Part shown: positions 16,344 to 24,936 of the stretch, in pieces | Numbering within the stretch: the stretch's first letter is position 1 | How the letters are laid out: every line of letters begins with the position of its first letter | Assembly: GCA_021772675.1 (NCBI GenBank) | Contig: JAJFLO010000033.1 | Span: 1 to 47,855 of the forward strand | DNA length: 47,855 bases | Reading direction: 5' to 3' | Origin: Verrucomicrobiota bacterium | Lineage (GTDB): Bacteria > Verrucomicrobiota > Lentisphaeria > JABSQK01 > JAJFLO01 | Program-made: the position numbers and the translations under genes | Notes under the pieces: generated by a model | What the model saw: only the letters and a program-made list of their open reading frames with translations | Databases searched by the model: none | What the model was told of the DNA's origin: nothing

Positions 16344-17795
16344 TCAAATGTTATTTTTAAACGTGAGTAGTTTGCAAGAAGTATTGATATTAACATCTCT
16401 TTTAGACTGGTATTGAAAGCCGGCAGACTTAAACAACTTTTGACAATTTTCGAAATTTTCTGTATGACTGTAATCTGAAAAATATTTAAAATTGTCCTCC
16501 CTAAATTGGTAGATAAATGTTCCACCTTTAATAAGATGTTTTTTGAGATGACTCAAGAACGCTTCTCGATCAGACACAAAAATCAGTGAACATATACAGA
16601 TTATAAAATCATATTGCTCTTCCAAAACAGGAAGATTATGTGGAAGCCAATGCGTAAACAGATGGTTAGTCTTATAGCAAGTTTCATCAATAAAATGATG
16701 ACGATATCCAAAAACCTCAATATTTTTTTGCCCATTTGGTAAGATATTCGGAAATGGCATAACAAGAGGGAAAAATAGTGCGATCCTAGGGGAACTATTC
16801 TTTGGCAATGCAGTATTCAATGCAGATTCAAGCAATCGATCTCTTGAGTTAAGCGGGACATTAATCTCAAGCATTTCTGTTCGTCGAGCTATTTGAAAAT
16901 AAGGAGTAAAAGACGGTAAGAATGAATGATGAAGGAATATCCTTTTATTTATGTCACCAGAAAACAATGCAGAGAATGGACTTTCCAAGTGTTTCGCCAG
17001 CAGTTTTATAAACCAGTCGGGAACAGTTTTATTATTTTCCCCGCATAGCTTTTGTTTCCGCGTTTGGGCAGCAATAATGCCAATAAATAAAGCAATTTCT
17101 ACCAGATTAATTTCCGATGAAGACGGAAGCTGCTCTTCCACTACAGGGATGCTTGACGCGGTAATGACCTTAATCCGAAATCGACTCCAATATTCTAAAA
17201 GATCATCCGCTTCACTTTCAAAACCATGTTCTGCAAACATCATCAATAGATTTGAAGATACAAAGAGAATTCCTTTGTCAGGCAACGGATGATGATCACC
17301 CTCAAAATATGCTTTGAGTTGCATGGATAGTTGATCCTTTACAGGCGATTTTTTAATTCTACCCCCCTTAAGATTGTTCAATTTACTAAGCAACCGTTTC
17401 GTTAAAGAACCATCCAGCCATGCCATCGAATTAATACAATCTACAATTTCACTTTCAACAATTGTGTCCAGTATAGAATCAAGAATTTCATGTAATATAG
17501 AAGTATCGACATAGCCACTTAATGAAAAAATTAATTGAAGCCCAATACCTTCCTTAAAAAATGGCTGATGGTCGCATTCTTCTCTTAACTTTATCCCCAT
17601 TGCATTGCGCTCTGTTTCTGACACAGATTGAACAATCATTTCTCTGGTCAAAGCGAGTTGACATATCCCGTCAATGTCAATATCACTTGGGCAGGTAACC
17701 AATCGATTATGTTCGAGAAGACTAACAATCCGGGAACATATTAACTTTGAAGTTTGTATATTTCGATTATCTATATTTAATTGCGATTCCGGCAT
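16344..17795 (-). CDS. Large protein with C-terminal methyltransferase-like domain
   Basis: About 483 residues starting at MPESQLNIDNRN. The start at 17795 avoids the overlap with the upstream gene that an open extension to 17828 would create. Residues 1-300 are helical and unrecognised. From about residue 340 a SAM-methyltransferase-like end appears: NIEVFGYRHHFIDETCY, EEQYDFIICICSLIFVSD, HLIKGGTFIYQFRED and FKSAGFQYQSKRDV. The first SAM-binding glycine motif is not obvious, so the domain may be degenerate. It begins 4 bases after the CgeB-like gene, and both N-termini begin with MPE, so they are probably expressed together. Confidence 0.55.
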   Translation of the reverse strand: MPESQLNIDNRNIQTSKLICSRIVSLLEHNRLVTCPSDIDIDGICQLALTREMIVQSVSETERNAMGIKLREECDHQPFFKEGIGLQLIFSLSGYVDTSILHEILDSILDTIVESEIVDCINSMAWLDGSLTKRLLSKLNNLKGGRIKKSPVKDQLSMQLKAYFEGDHHPLPDKGILFVSSNLLMMFAEHGFESEADDLLEYWSRFRIKVITASSIPVVEEQLPSSSEINLVEIALFIGIIAAQTRKQKLCGENNKTVPDWFIKLLAKHLESPFSALFSGDINKRIFLHHSFLPSFTPYFQIARRTEMLEINVPLNSRDRLLESALNTALPKNSSPRIALFFPLVMPFPNILPNGQKNIEVFGYRHHFIDETCYKTNHLFTHWLPHNLPVLEEQYDFIICICSLIFVSDREAFLSHLKKHLIKGGTFIYQFREDNFKYFSDYSHTENFENCQKLFKSAGFQYQSKRDVNINTSCKLLTFKNNI

Positions 17796-17799
17796 AACC

Positions 17800-19818
17800 T
17801 TAACAATCAATGGCAGTTTTCCTTTCAATAATTAGATCTGCCAGTTCTTTTTTAGTATTAAACGTTAGATATTCAGGGTTATGACCTGAAAAGGTTAAAT
17901 TTTTTGCTAACATTCGATGTAAAGATGTTAACACATTTTCAGATAATTCCTTCAGATCCATGTCACCTGTTTTTAGCAATAAATCTTGAGCTGTTGAAAA
18001 CAAAAATGTATTTAGTATTTTATGTTCCGCGTCAGTCATCTTAATTCTGTCATCGGAAAATTGATTGAGAGATATTTTGTGGAAAATCGGTTTGAGTTTG
18101 TCGTGGTTGCTATCAATTGCCTTTGACCTGCGTGAAATAATCGTTCCGCCACACGCCTTTATTTCCTGAATTCGTTGATGATCTCTTTCATTGCAGTTTA
18201 AATGAAGACAATAGTCTGCACACGAGTAAGCAGCGCTTAATTCCGCGCCATGTTCAACCACACCACACGCATACTTATTAAATCGTGAGTGTGTTTCCCA
18301 ACCCCTACCATAAAGATTAAGTTTTAGCCCGAGATCGTCACACCATTCCAATACAACATGGCGATAAATATTATCATTCAGCTTCCAAAACAAGTCCTGC
18401 ATGATCGAATCCTGATCATCTAAGGATAATTGCTCATAAATTGAATTGAATTCCGTAACTGTATTTAGCCTCAATTCTAATTCTCTGTAATTGATGCACG
18501 TTTTTCCAGCTCGATAATATCGCCAAAGTTCATCATGCATTTCTGAGAGTATATCCAGTGTAATACCAAATTTTCCCACGACTGGTAACAGGTCTTCTTC
18601 TATAACAACTTCTGTCGGTTTACCATGATTCGATGCAAAACATAAATCGCATCTAAATTTGTCTGAATATTTATCGTTATGCTCATTCTTCTTAAAAATA
18701 TCAGTATCGACAATCATCCCGGTTTGGTAAAGTAGATCCGCGTCATAATTATATTTTAGAATCGGCTCAACATAGCCGATGATTAAATCGCGCATTCGTG
18801 GTTTATTAGTCAAAGGGTTTAGTCCCTGAGCTAGATCATTCCATTCTGTAGCAGTATCTTTATTATTGATCAATGTCACAGAATCCTGAACCCAGGTTAT
18901 GAACATTAAATTTTCCGGATAGATTTCACGATCTTCCGTACGCAAGTGGTTGATGAAGATGAGAAGATGTGGTTTATATTCATTAATTAGCTTAGCGACC
19001 CGCCATGGTGACAAATCTCGTTCTACACGCAGAATTTCCGTTTCCCAACCTATCTTTTCAAATGCCGCACAGGTATCGCGGGCGCTGTACTGGACAACAG
19101 TGCTGGTGGCATGGGTCGGCATAAGTAGGCGGGGTTTCACGTCAGATTTACCTCGAATAATTTTTGCAAGATCCTCATCCGAAATTGAATTGTAATACAC
19201 TTGATTTTCTTCGTGATACCGATTCTTTTCAGCTTCACGACGTACAAATAGTTCTGCCAATGGCTCGATTATTTTATTGCAGTGGTCTTCAGATAACGAC
19301 GACACCGGGACAAATAAATGAGATCGCTGTACTTCTGTTTCACACAACTCAACTATTTTGTTGATGTCCTCGTGCCAATAAAACTCCACTTCAGCCTTTT
19401 TCAGATACTGACGTCGATCTGCAACCTGTAACCATGCTGCCAGGCAGTGAATACTATCGATAATAACGTATATATGGCGAAACGGTTCATGGTATTTGAG
19501 TCTACTCTCAAAATGATTATAGATTATATCTAATTCATATCCTGGCCTTAGTCCAACGATTACCGCCGGACTCAACCCCTTGGTTACTCGGTCCTCCATC
19601 TTTCTTATAGAATTTTGAGCAGTCAAAATGGGATTATCAACATTTGTCAATGCCTGCCATTGTCCACTTTCGTTTTGGATAACATAACAAATTCCATTAT
19701 CTTTCGTATTTATCGCTCCGACAGTTTCAATATCTACCGATTCCAATCGCTTAGATAATAGAGGAAAACGATGCGTCAATGCATCAAGATTTGTTTTGTA
19801 TATTGGATTTTCAGGCAT
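17800..19818 (-). CDS. CgeB-like (GT-B) glycosyltransferase
   Basis: A 672-residue protein. After an N-terminal part of about 230 residues without a clear match, the C-terminal 440 residues follow the CgeB/DUF3880-type glycosyltransferase plan: RLLMPTHATSTVVQYSARDT, LLIFINHLRTED, LMFITWVQDSVTLI, CDLCFASNHGKP, LKLNLYGRGWETHSRF and the donor-loop-like SCADYCLHLNCNERDHQRIQ with ACGGTIISRR. Such enzymes glycosylate spore or surface glycans and proteins in the cytosol. The donor is not evident. The gene follows a 167-base gap that contains a long palindrome. Confidence 0.7.
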   Translation of the reverse strand: MPENPIYKTNLDALTHRFPLLSKRLESVDIETVGAINTKDNGICYVIQNESGQWQALTNVDNPILTAQNSIRKMEDRVTKGLSPAVIVGLRPGYELDIIYNHFESRLKYHEPFRHIYVIIDSIHCLAAWLQVADRRQYLKKAEVEFYWHEDINKIVELCETEVQRSHLFVPVSSLSEDHCNKIIEPLAELFVRREAEKNRYHEENQVYYNSISDEDLAKIIRGKSDVKPRLLMPTHATSTVVQYSARDTCAAFEKIGWETEILRVERDLSPWRVAKLINEYKPHLLIFINHLRTEDREIYPENLMFITWVQDSVTLINNKDTATEWNDLAQGLNPLTNKPRMRDLIIGYVEPILKYNYDADLLYQTGMIVDTDIFKKNEHNDKYSDKFRCDLCFASNHGKPTEVVIEEDLLPVVGKFGITLDILSEMHDELWRYYRAGKTCINYRELELRLNTVTEFNSIYEQLSLDDQDSIMQDLFWKLNDNIYRHVVLEWCDDLGLKLNLYGRGWETHSRFNKYACGVVEHGAELSAAYSCADYCLHLNCNERDHQRIQEIKACGGTIISRRSKAIDSNHDKLKPIFHKISLNQFSDDRIKMTDAEHKILNTFLFSTAQDLLLKTGDMDLKELSENVLTSLHRMLAKNLTFSGHNPEYLTFNTKKELADLIIERKTAIDC

Positions 19819-19865
19819 ATAAAAAGGTAATTATTCTGACGGTAAATTAGGGAAGAATACTGGAC

Positions 19866-19942
19866 GCCATAGTTTGGAGTTCCGCCTTTAGGTGGGTAGT
19901 TAAAAAGAGAAAAAAACTAAAGGCGGAACTCAAAACTATGGC
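19866..19942. repeat. Long palindromic intergenic element (26-bp arms)
   Basis: Arms 19866-19891 and 19917-19942 are reverse complements with one mismatch, separated by a 25-base loop. It lies between the HisF-like gene and the CgeB-like gene. Like the element at 1567-1648 it is a long stem with a similar loop length, but the arm sequence is different. No T-run follows the stem directly. It could be an extragenic palindrome or a processed structure. Confidence 0.8.
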
Positions 19943-19985
19943 AATTCAACTTTAACTAAATTGATTGTGTCTGTAGGGGGCTGTG

Positions 19986-20744
19986 TTAAATCCGAACATT
20001 CAGTCCGGCATCTTTCAGGTATAATCGCGTTTTTATCGGGTTTTGATCGGTAAAATGAAAGATACTGGCTGCGGCAACTCCAGATGCATGGCCAACGCTG
20101 ATACCCTCCTTAAAATGTGCAAGCGTACCCACGCCACCATGCGCAATAACGGGAATTTTTAAGCGGGTGCTAACATCTGTGATAAACTCTAAATCGTAGC
20201 CAGCCATCGTCCCTTCGTGATCTATTGAGGTGAGAATGAGTTCCCCGGCACCAAGTTCCTCAAGCCTTATTACCCATTCAAATGCATCAATATCTGTTTT
20301 TGTTGTTCCTGAATGAGTAAAAACTTCCCGTTTTCCCTTATCATTCATTTTATAGTCAACCGAAACAACGATATTTGCTTTGCCAAAATGCTGTGAGGCC
20401 TTTGCAACAAAATCCGGATTTTCTACCGCTGCGGTATTAATAACAACTTTATCGGCGCCAGCAGCGAGGACCATTTTTATATCATCAAGAGATCTTATAC
20501 CACCCCCGACAGATAACGGCATAAAACATTCCTCTGCGGTTTTGGTAATGATATCAAGAAGTACATCCCTTTCTTCTTGGCTCGCCAAAATATCCAGAAA
20601 AGCTAGCTCATCGACGCGCTGTGCATCATACACTTTTGCTGCCGTAACAGGAGCTCCAACATCACGAAAGTCGCAAAATTGTTTGCCCTTTACACATCGG
20701 CCATGTTTTAAAAGCAGGATAGGAATTATACGATTTTTCAGCAT
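19986..20744 (-). CDS. hisF: HisF paralogue for sugar amidation (ammonia channel partner)
   Basis: A HisF-type TIM barrel of about 252 residues from MLKNRIIPILLLKHG. The catalytic Asp11 of true imidazole-glycerol-phosphate synthase (CLDV) is replaced by Leu here (ILLLKHG), while VSVDYK and LTSIDHEGT keep the second and third barrel aspartates. The same change is known from O-antigen HisF2-type proteins that act with HisH and a WbpG-like amidotransferase, so ammonia delivery to a sugar rather than histidine synthesis is likely. The frame is open upstream to 20852, but that extension lacks family similarity and a ribosome binding site. Confidence 0.75.
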   Translation of the reverse strand: MLKNRIIPILLLKHGRCVKGKQFCDFRDVGAPVTAAKVYDAQRVDELAFLDILASQEERDVLLDIITKTAEECFMPLSVGGGIRSLDDIKMVLAAGADKVVINTAAVENPDFVAKASQHFGKANIVVSVDYKMNDKGKREVFTHSGTTKTDIDAFEWVIRLEELGAGELILTSIDHEGTMAGYDLEFITDVSTRLKIPVIAHGGVGTLAHFKEGISVGHASGVAAASIFHFTDQNPIKTRLYLKDAGLNVRI

Positions 20745-21045
20745 TATTTGTTGAACACGTTTGTGATATGAGTCGGGATTTCGGCCATGAATAATTACTT
20801 TCACAGTAGATCCGTTTGTAGTGGCGTCGCCAGTGTGCGTTTTTTTGCACACAAGACGTTTTAAGCGGGGGATTGGCCTTGACTAATGTATTACTTTATA
20901 CTCTCCATATGGTGCACATGCTCTTGCAGTCTAAAAAACATAGACTGCTTGCGAGACACACTACAAACAGTGTACAGGCAATGACGGAGTTCAATGAATA
21001 CGTAATCGAAGTCGTGCCTGTAAAACCCAGTTTGGGTGTCCTGCG
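20745..21045. other. 300-base gap with two hairpins between the hisF and hisH paralogues
   Basis: This gap is unusual in an otherwise tight cluster. It holds GCAGTCTA/TAGACTGC (20926-20948, 7-base loop) and ACACT/AGTGT (20958-20973). GTGTGC/GCACAC at about 20832-20850 lies at the start of the open HisF extension. I see no credible gene. It may be an insertion remnant or a regulatory leader for the HisF paralogue. Confidence 0.35.
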
Positions 21046-21660
21046 TCAAACCAGTTCCAAGAAATTCTCAAGGACCTGTAATCCAATATCCTGACTTTTT
21101 TCTGGATGAAATTGGACTAGTTGTATATTCTCTTTGCTCAATGATGACAAGAATGTGCCCCCATGATCACATGTACTTGTCATAACACTATTAAGGTTAT
21201 AAACAAAATGGAAACTGTGTACGAAATAAAACGATGCCGGTGATCTAATTCCTTTAAATAGTGGATTATGTTCATCAAACTCAACATCGTTCCAGCCTAT
21301 GTGTGGAATTTTGCAATCGTCTGATTCCGGCACAAGTTGTAAAACGTCCGCATCCAACCATCCTAATCCTTCGGTTGGTCCTTCTTCTTCACCAAATCGA
21401 GCCGCTAACTGCATACCTAAGCAAATACCAAGCATCGGTTTCTGACGTTCTATGATTTCTCTGTTTAATGTCTCAACAAGTCCCAAATTATTAAGATTTT
21501 CCATTCCTTGGCGAAAGGACCCGACACCCGGTAAAACGATGCCATCACATTTTTCTAAATCCGCAGGATCACTTGTTATGACGACATCAGCTCCGACCAT
21601 TTCCAATGCCTTTGACACTGAATGCAAATTCCCCATCTTATAATCAACTACAACAATCAA
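21046..21660 (-). CDS. hisH: HisH-type glutaminase for sugar amidation
   Basis: A 204-residue class I glutamine amidotransferase of the HisH type: IVVVDYKMGNLHSV at the start, GIVLPGVGSFRQGM, nucleophile GICLGMQLAARFGEEE and VQFHPEKSQDIG. The catalytic Cys-His-Glu triad is intact, so it should release ammonia from glutamine. The start is TTG at 21660, overlapping the TGA of the upstream amidotransferase (TTGA), so the two are coupled. With that gene and the HisF paralogue it forms the trio known from WbpG/HisH2/HisF2 loci, which turn an N-acetyl group into an acetamidino group. Confidence 0.85.
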   Translation of the reverse strand: MIVVVDYKMGNLHSVSKALEMVGADVVITSDPADLEKCDGIVLPGVGSFRQGMENLNNLGLVETLNREIIERQKPMLGICLGMQLAARFGEEEGPTEGLGWLDADVLQLVPESDDCKIPHIGWNDVEFDEHNPLFKGIRSPASFYFVHSFHFVYNLNSVMTSTCDHGGTFLSSLSKENIQLVQFHPEKSQDIGLQVLENFLELV

Positions 21661-22793
21661 TTATCTAAGTCTTTCCAATCCCAGCTATCCTGATCGTACA
21701 ATTTTTCACCATGGATAACACTTTGAGGATCATGTTGATGGGGACTGATTGCGTGGCCCATTGCGATTTCAACAAACTCATTCTCATCCATATCAATCAT
21801 TTTAAGAAATAGGTCGAGGGATTCCGGACGATTTCCTTCATAGTCATCAACCAACTTTTGTGCTTCATCTCGATTTAACCGGTGATTCCTAATATCTAAC
21901 GAAACTAAATGTGACACCCTTGCATACCCACGTTTTATATACTTGATGTAATCGCGTACGCCCTGCATCATACATTCTATTTTTTCATACCTATATCCAG
22001 AAGGCACCCCTTCGACATCATCGCCCTCCCATCCCAATTCATCCTGGATAAGCTGTGACTGCTTTTTGACATCCCAGGGTATATAGCTTCCTAAACACAC
22101 AGACCGATACTTAATCGATCGCAGCTCTTTTTGTGAGGGATACTTGAAACATTGCAAATCTCGAACGTCAACACCGATCATCCCGGCCATATCCTCGGCC
22201 GTTATTCCCAGATTAACCCACATATTAAATCGCTTTTCATTCACTTCTTCAACGTCATCGTAACTATAATAGCTGGTATACTCGGCACTGGGCTCGCCCC
22301 ACAAAATTAATGGTATGTTAAACTTTACCGCGATTTGCATCGGGTAGGCAAAGACACCAGAATGACAGTGCCAACAAAAATCTCCCTTGCGGATAAATGC
22401 TTCTCGCATCGTCTTTTTTACGATATCCCAGTTTGTTCGAAACTTGATAAAATCAACCCCCAGCTCACGAATCACCCGGTCAACATTCCTCAATAAATTT
22501 GGTCGATAGAAATGGTGATCATACGATACGACCAGCGGTTTAACATTATAATCCTTGACTAATTTGTAAACTGTATAGGTACTGTCTTTTCCTCCACTGA
22601 AGGGAATGATGCAATCATAATCATATTTCCCTCTATACTGATCAAGAAGCGTTACCAGATCCTTTTCCTTACTCACCCAATCAATTTTCTCCTGTTTCAG
22701 TTGATGCTGGTTGCATATACCACATACACCCTGGTCATCAAACAGTATCGTCTCATGAGTTTCAGGAATGACACAATTTGAACATCGTTTCAA
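21657..22793 (-). CDS. N-acetyl sugar amidotransferase (WbpG/PseA-like)
   Basis: A 378-residue PP-loop ATPase of the N-acetyl sugar amidotransferase family. It has two CxxC pairs at the N-terminus (RCSNCVIP and GVCGICNQH, probable zinc site), the ATP-binding PFSGGKDSTYT near residue 65 and a conserved middle (FCWHCHSGVF, LILWGEPSAEYTSYYSY). These enzymes activate a sugar acetamido group with ATP and accept ammonia, giving an amidine, as in acetamidino-pseudaminic or legionaminic acids. The start is TTG at 22793 with AGGAG 7 bases upstream. It overlaps hisH and lies downstream of the nonulosonic-acid block, so the target is likely the sugar made there. Confidence 0.85.
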   Translation of the reverse strand: MKRCSNCVIPETHETILFDDQGVCGICNQHQLKQEKIDWVSKEKDLVTLLDQYRGKYDYDCIIPFSGGKDSTYTVYKLVKDYNVKPLVVSYDHHFYRPNLLRNVDRVIRELGVDFIKFRTNWDIVKKTMREAFIRKGDFCWHCHSGVFAYPMQIAVKFNIPLILWGEPSAEYTSYYSYDDVEEVNEKRFNMWVNLGITAEDMAGMIGVDVRDLQCFKYPSQKELRSIKYRSVCLGSYIPWDVKKQSQLIQDELGWEGDDVEGVPSGYRYEKIECMMQGVRDYIKYIKRGYARVSHLVSLDIRNHRLNRDEAQKLVDDYEGNRPESLDLFLKMIDMDENEFVEIAMGHAISPHQHDPQSVIHGEKLYDQDSWDWKDLDN

Positions 22794-22839
22794 TTGAAAT
22801 TCTCCTGGTTAATTAGTCTCATTTTTAACAAATGCCCCA

Positions 22840-24174
22840 TCAAGCAAGACGCCTAAATCCCTGATGAGCCACTGGTCCCTTTAAGAGGTCCATTATCTTA
22901 TTGTTTTTTCGTGCTGTTGAGATACCCATAAAAACTTCTTTTACAGCAGCCAAAAAACTCTTTACATGATGATCTTTTTGCGCATACGTCGCATAAAACC
23001 TGCCTGACGCCAGGAACCCTTTTTCTAACATGAACTGGGTATACAGGGTCATCATCGATAAATCGTCATCATCATTAAACGAAAAATGGCTAAGTGGAGG
23101 GATGCCACTAACATGAATGCCAAGGTTTGCATTTTCGGCAGCAACTTCCCAACCGTTTTGAATTTGTTTTCCAATCTTTATTAGATGTGATGACACATCA
23201 AGACGCCGATGTTTACGTATGGTCGCTAAAGCTGTAACCGGCCCCAGACGCTCCGTCCAACTGGTACTGCTGATAAACGTGTTTTGAGCTGATTGCATCA
23301 CATGTTCCCGCCCCAATATAACTCCCATAGAATAGCCGTTACTGACGGCTTTAGCAAATATTGCCAGATCAGGGTTAACAGCAAAAAGAAGATGAGCTCC
23401 ACCTGAGTTTAACCGGAAGCCTGAGGTTATTTCATCAAATATTAAAACAGCCCCTGAGTCATTAGCAAGCTCCCGTATTCGCTGTAAATAACCGGGTGAT
23501 GGATTTTCGCTACGAATTGGTTCCATAACTATAGCAGCGAGTTCATGGCCATGATCTTTTACAATTTTTTCAATATCTCCATATTGATTGTAGCGAAATG
23601 GAATAACAGATCCTACTAAATTTTGTGGGACACCAGCTGGTTTCAGGCCTGGTAATAAGTGCGCGTTTAATGCTTCATCGGTGGATAAATTGGCTGCTAA
23701 ATACCAGTCATGCCAACCATGATAACCACAAAATGCGATTTTGTCTTTACCTGTATGAGCACGTGCTATTCTTACGGCAATGGCCATTGATTCACCACCA
23801 CTTCTGGCATATCGCACCATATCCGCCCAATCGTGGATTTCACACATCAGGTCGGCGAGTTCAATCTCTTCAGGACAGTTCAGGGAACTACTGGTACCAT
23901 GTTCTATGCATTTATGTGCTGCCTCATCAACATCCGTATCCGCAAACCCGAGAATATTGGCGCCGATGCCGCTTATACTCATATCAATGTATTTGTTATC
24001 GTCCAGATCCCAAACTTCAGCACCTTTCGCCTTGGAGTAGTATCCCGGCCATTGCCCTGGTGCGAACATTTCCGGCCGCTTAGACAATAATTGTGTCCCT
24101 CCGGGAATTCTCGCACGCGCCCGTTTTTGCATTTCAATGCTTTTGGTTATTGACTTAGGTTGCACTAAAGACAT
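22840..24174 (-). CDS. Class III PLP aminotransferase (glutamate-1-semialdehyde aminomutase-like)
   Basis: A 444-residue PLP enzyme: IPGGTQLLSKRPEMF at the start, RYARSGGESMAIAVRIARA, GYHGWHDWY, LIFDEITSGFR and the PLP-lysine segment AIFAKAVSNGYSMG. It resembles glutamate-1-semialdehyde aminomutases, but paralogues of this type recur in nonulosonic-acid and spore-coat sugar loci beside SpsF-, SpsG- and NeuB-like genes, and there are no heme genes here. A sugar aminotransferase or aminomutase role is inferred. It overlaps the SpsF-like gene by 10 bases, so the two are co-translated. Confidence 0.75.
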   Translation of the reverse strand: MSLVQPKSITKSIEMQKRARARIPGGTQLLSKRPEMFAPGQWPGYYSKAKGAEVWDLDDNKYIDMSISGIGANILGFADTDVDEAAHKCIEHGTSSSLNCPEEIELADLMCEIHDWADMVRYARSGGESMAIAVRIARAHTGKDKIAFCGYHGWHDWYLAANLSTDEALNAHLLPGLKPAGVPQNLVGSVIPFRYNQYGDIEKIVKDHGHELAAIVMEPIRSENPSPGYLQRIRELANDSGAVLIFDEITSGFRLNSGGAHLLFAVNPDLAIFAKAVSNGYSMGVILGREHVMQSAQNTFISSTSWTERLGPVTALATIRKHRRLDVSSHLIKIGKQIQNGWEVAAENANLGIHVSGIPPLSHFSFNDDDDLSMMTLYTQFMLEKGFLASGRFYATYAQKDHHVKSFLAAVKEVFMGISTARKNNKIMDLLKGPVAHQGFRRLA

Positions 24175-24926
24175 AGCATTTCGGAAGCGGGTTTATTCCA
24201 ACCCTGATTGGGTTTGATTTCCTTATTGAGTGCACTTACTTCTGGATTTTGCTTAAGAAATTCAACAATGTCATTCATTGAAAAATGTGGATTGGCAGGA
24301 TAAAGGTTAGAAAACACTACCTTAACAACATCTAAGTCCGAAGGGTAATCAACAGTCAAACGATACTCTGACAAATCTCTTTCAAGGTGAAATTGCCCTA
24401 CTCTGAACAATTCAGGATTTTGCCAGAAAAGGAAGGTGACATGTTCACGATCAGACTTTTCTGTGGCCTGATACCATGCTTTTTCTAAAGCTGAAAAAGA
24501 AAATACCTCTACATCCATCCCCTCAGGGACTGTCCATTTGGGTGGTATCGTGTTTGCATAATAATCGTAATCACCGTTTAGAAAATTGGTGACTAATGTA
24601 TCAACCATGGCCGGATCGATTAATGGACAGTCGCCAGTGAGCCGAATGATAACATCTGCGTCATATTGCTTAGCCACCTGATAATAGCGGTCAAGGACGT
24701 CATGCAGATCACCTCTATAGCAATCAATATCAAGCGACTGACATAACGTCATGATCGGATCGTCAGAATCGTCATTGCTTGTCGCGACCACAAGTTTATC
24801 TATTTGTTGTGCCGCCTGAACTCGTTCAAGCATATAGTCCAACATCGGCTTGCCATCAATCAAATGAAGAACTTTACCCGGTAGTCGCGTGGAGCTCATT
24901 CTCGCCTGTAAAATAGCGCAATTCAT
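24165..24926 (-). CDS. SpsF-like cytidylyltransferase
   Basis: A 253-residue nucleotidyltransferase of the SpsF/acylneuraminate cytidylyltransferase group: AILQARMSSTRLPGKVL at residues 4-20, KLVVATSNDDSDDPI, DVIIRLTGDCPLIDP and DREHVTFLFW. SpsF proteins are thought to activate sugars for spore coat or surface polysaccharide. It lies between the class III aminotransferase and the PseG-like/GNAT fusion, 10 bases from the latter. A second, KdsB-like cytidylyltransferase at 30319-31086 means two sugars may be activated, or that this one acts on a different intermediate. Confidence 0.8.
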   Translation of the reverse strand: MNCAILQARMSSTRLPGKVLHLIDGKPMLDYMLERVQAAQQIDKLVVATSNDDSDDPIMTLCQSLDIDCYRGDLHDVLDRYYQVAKQYDADVIIRLTGDCPLIDPAMVDTLVTNFLNGDYDYYANTIPPKWTVPEGMDVEVFSFSALEKAWYQATEKSDREHVTFLFWQNPELFRVGQFHLERDLSEYRLTVDYPSDLDVVKVVFSNLYPANPHFSMNDIVEFLKQNPEVSALNKEIKPNQGWNKPASEMLCL

Positions 24927-24936
24927 ACTTTTTTGC

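Noticed and set aside
20745-20852. Longer HisF start
   Set aside because: The extension is unlike the family and contains a GTGTGC/GCACAC hairpin; no ribosome binding site.
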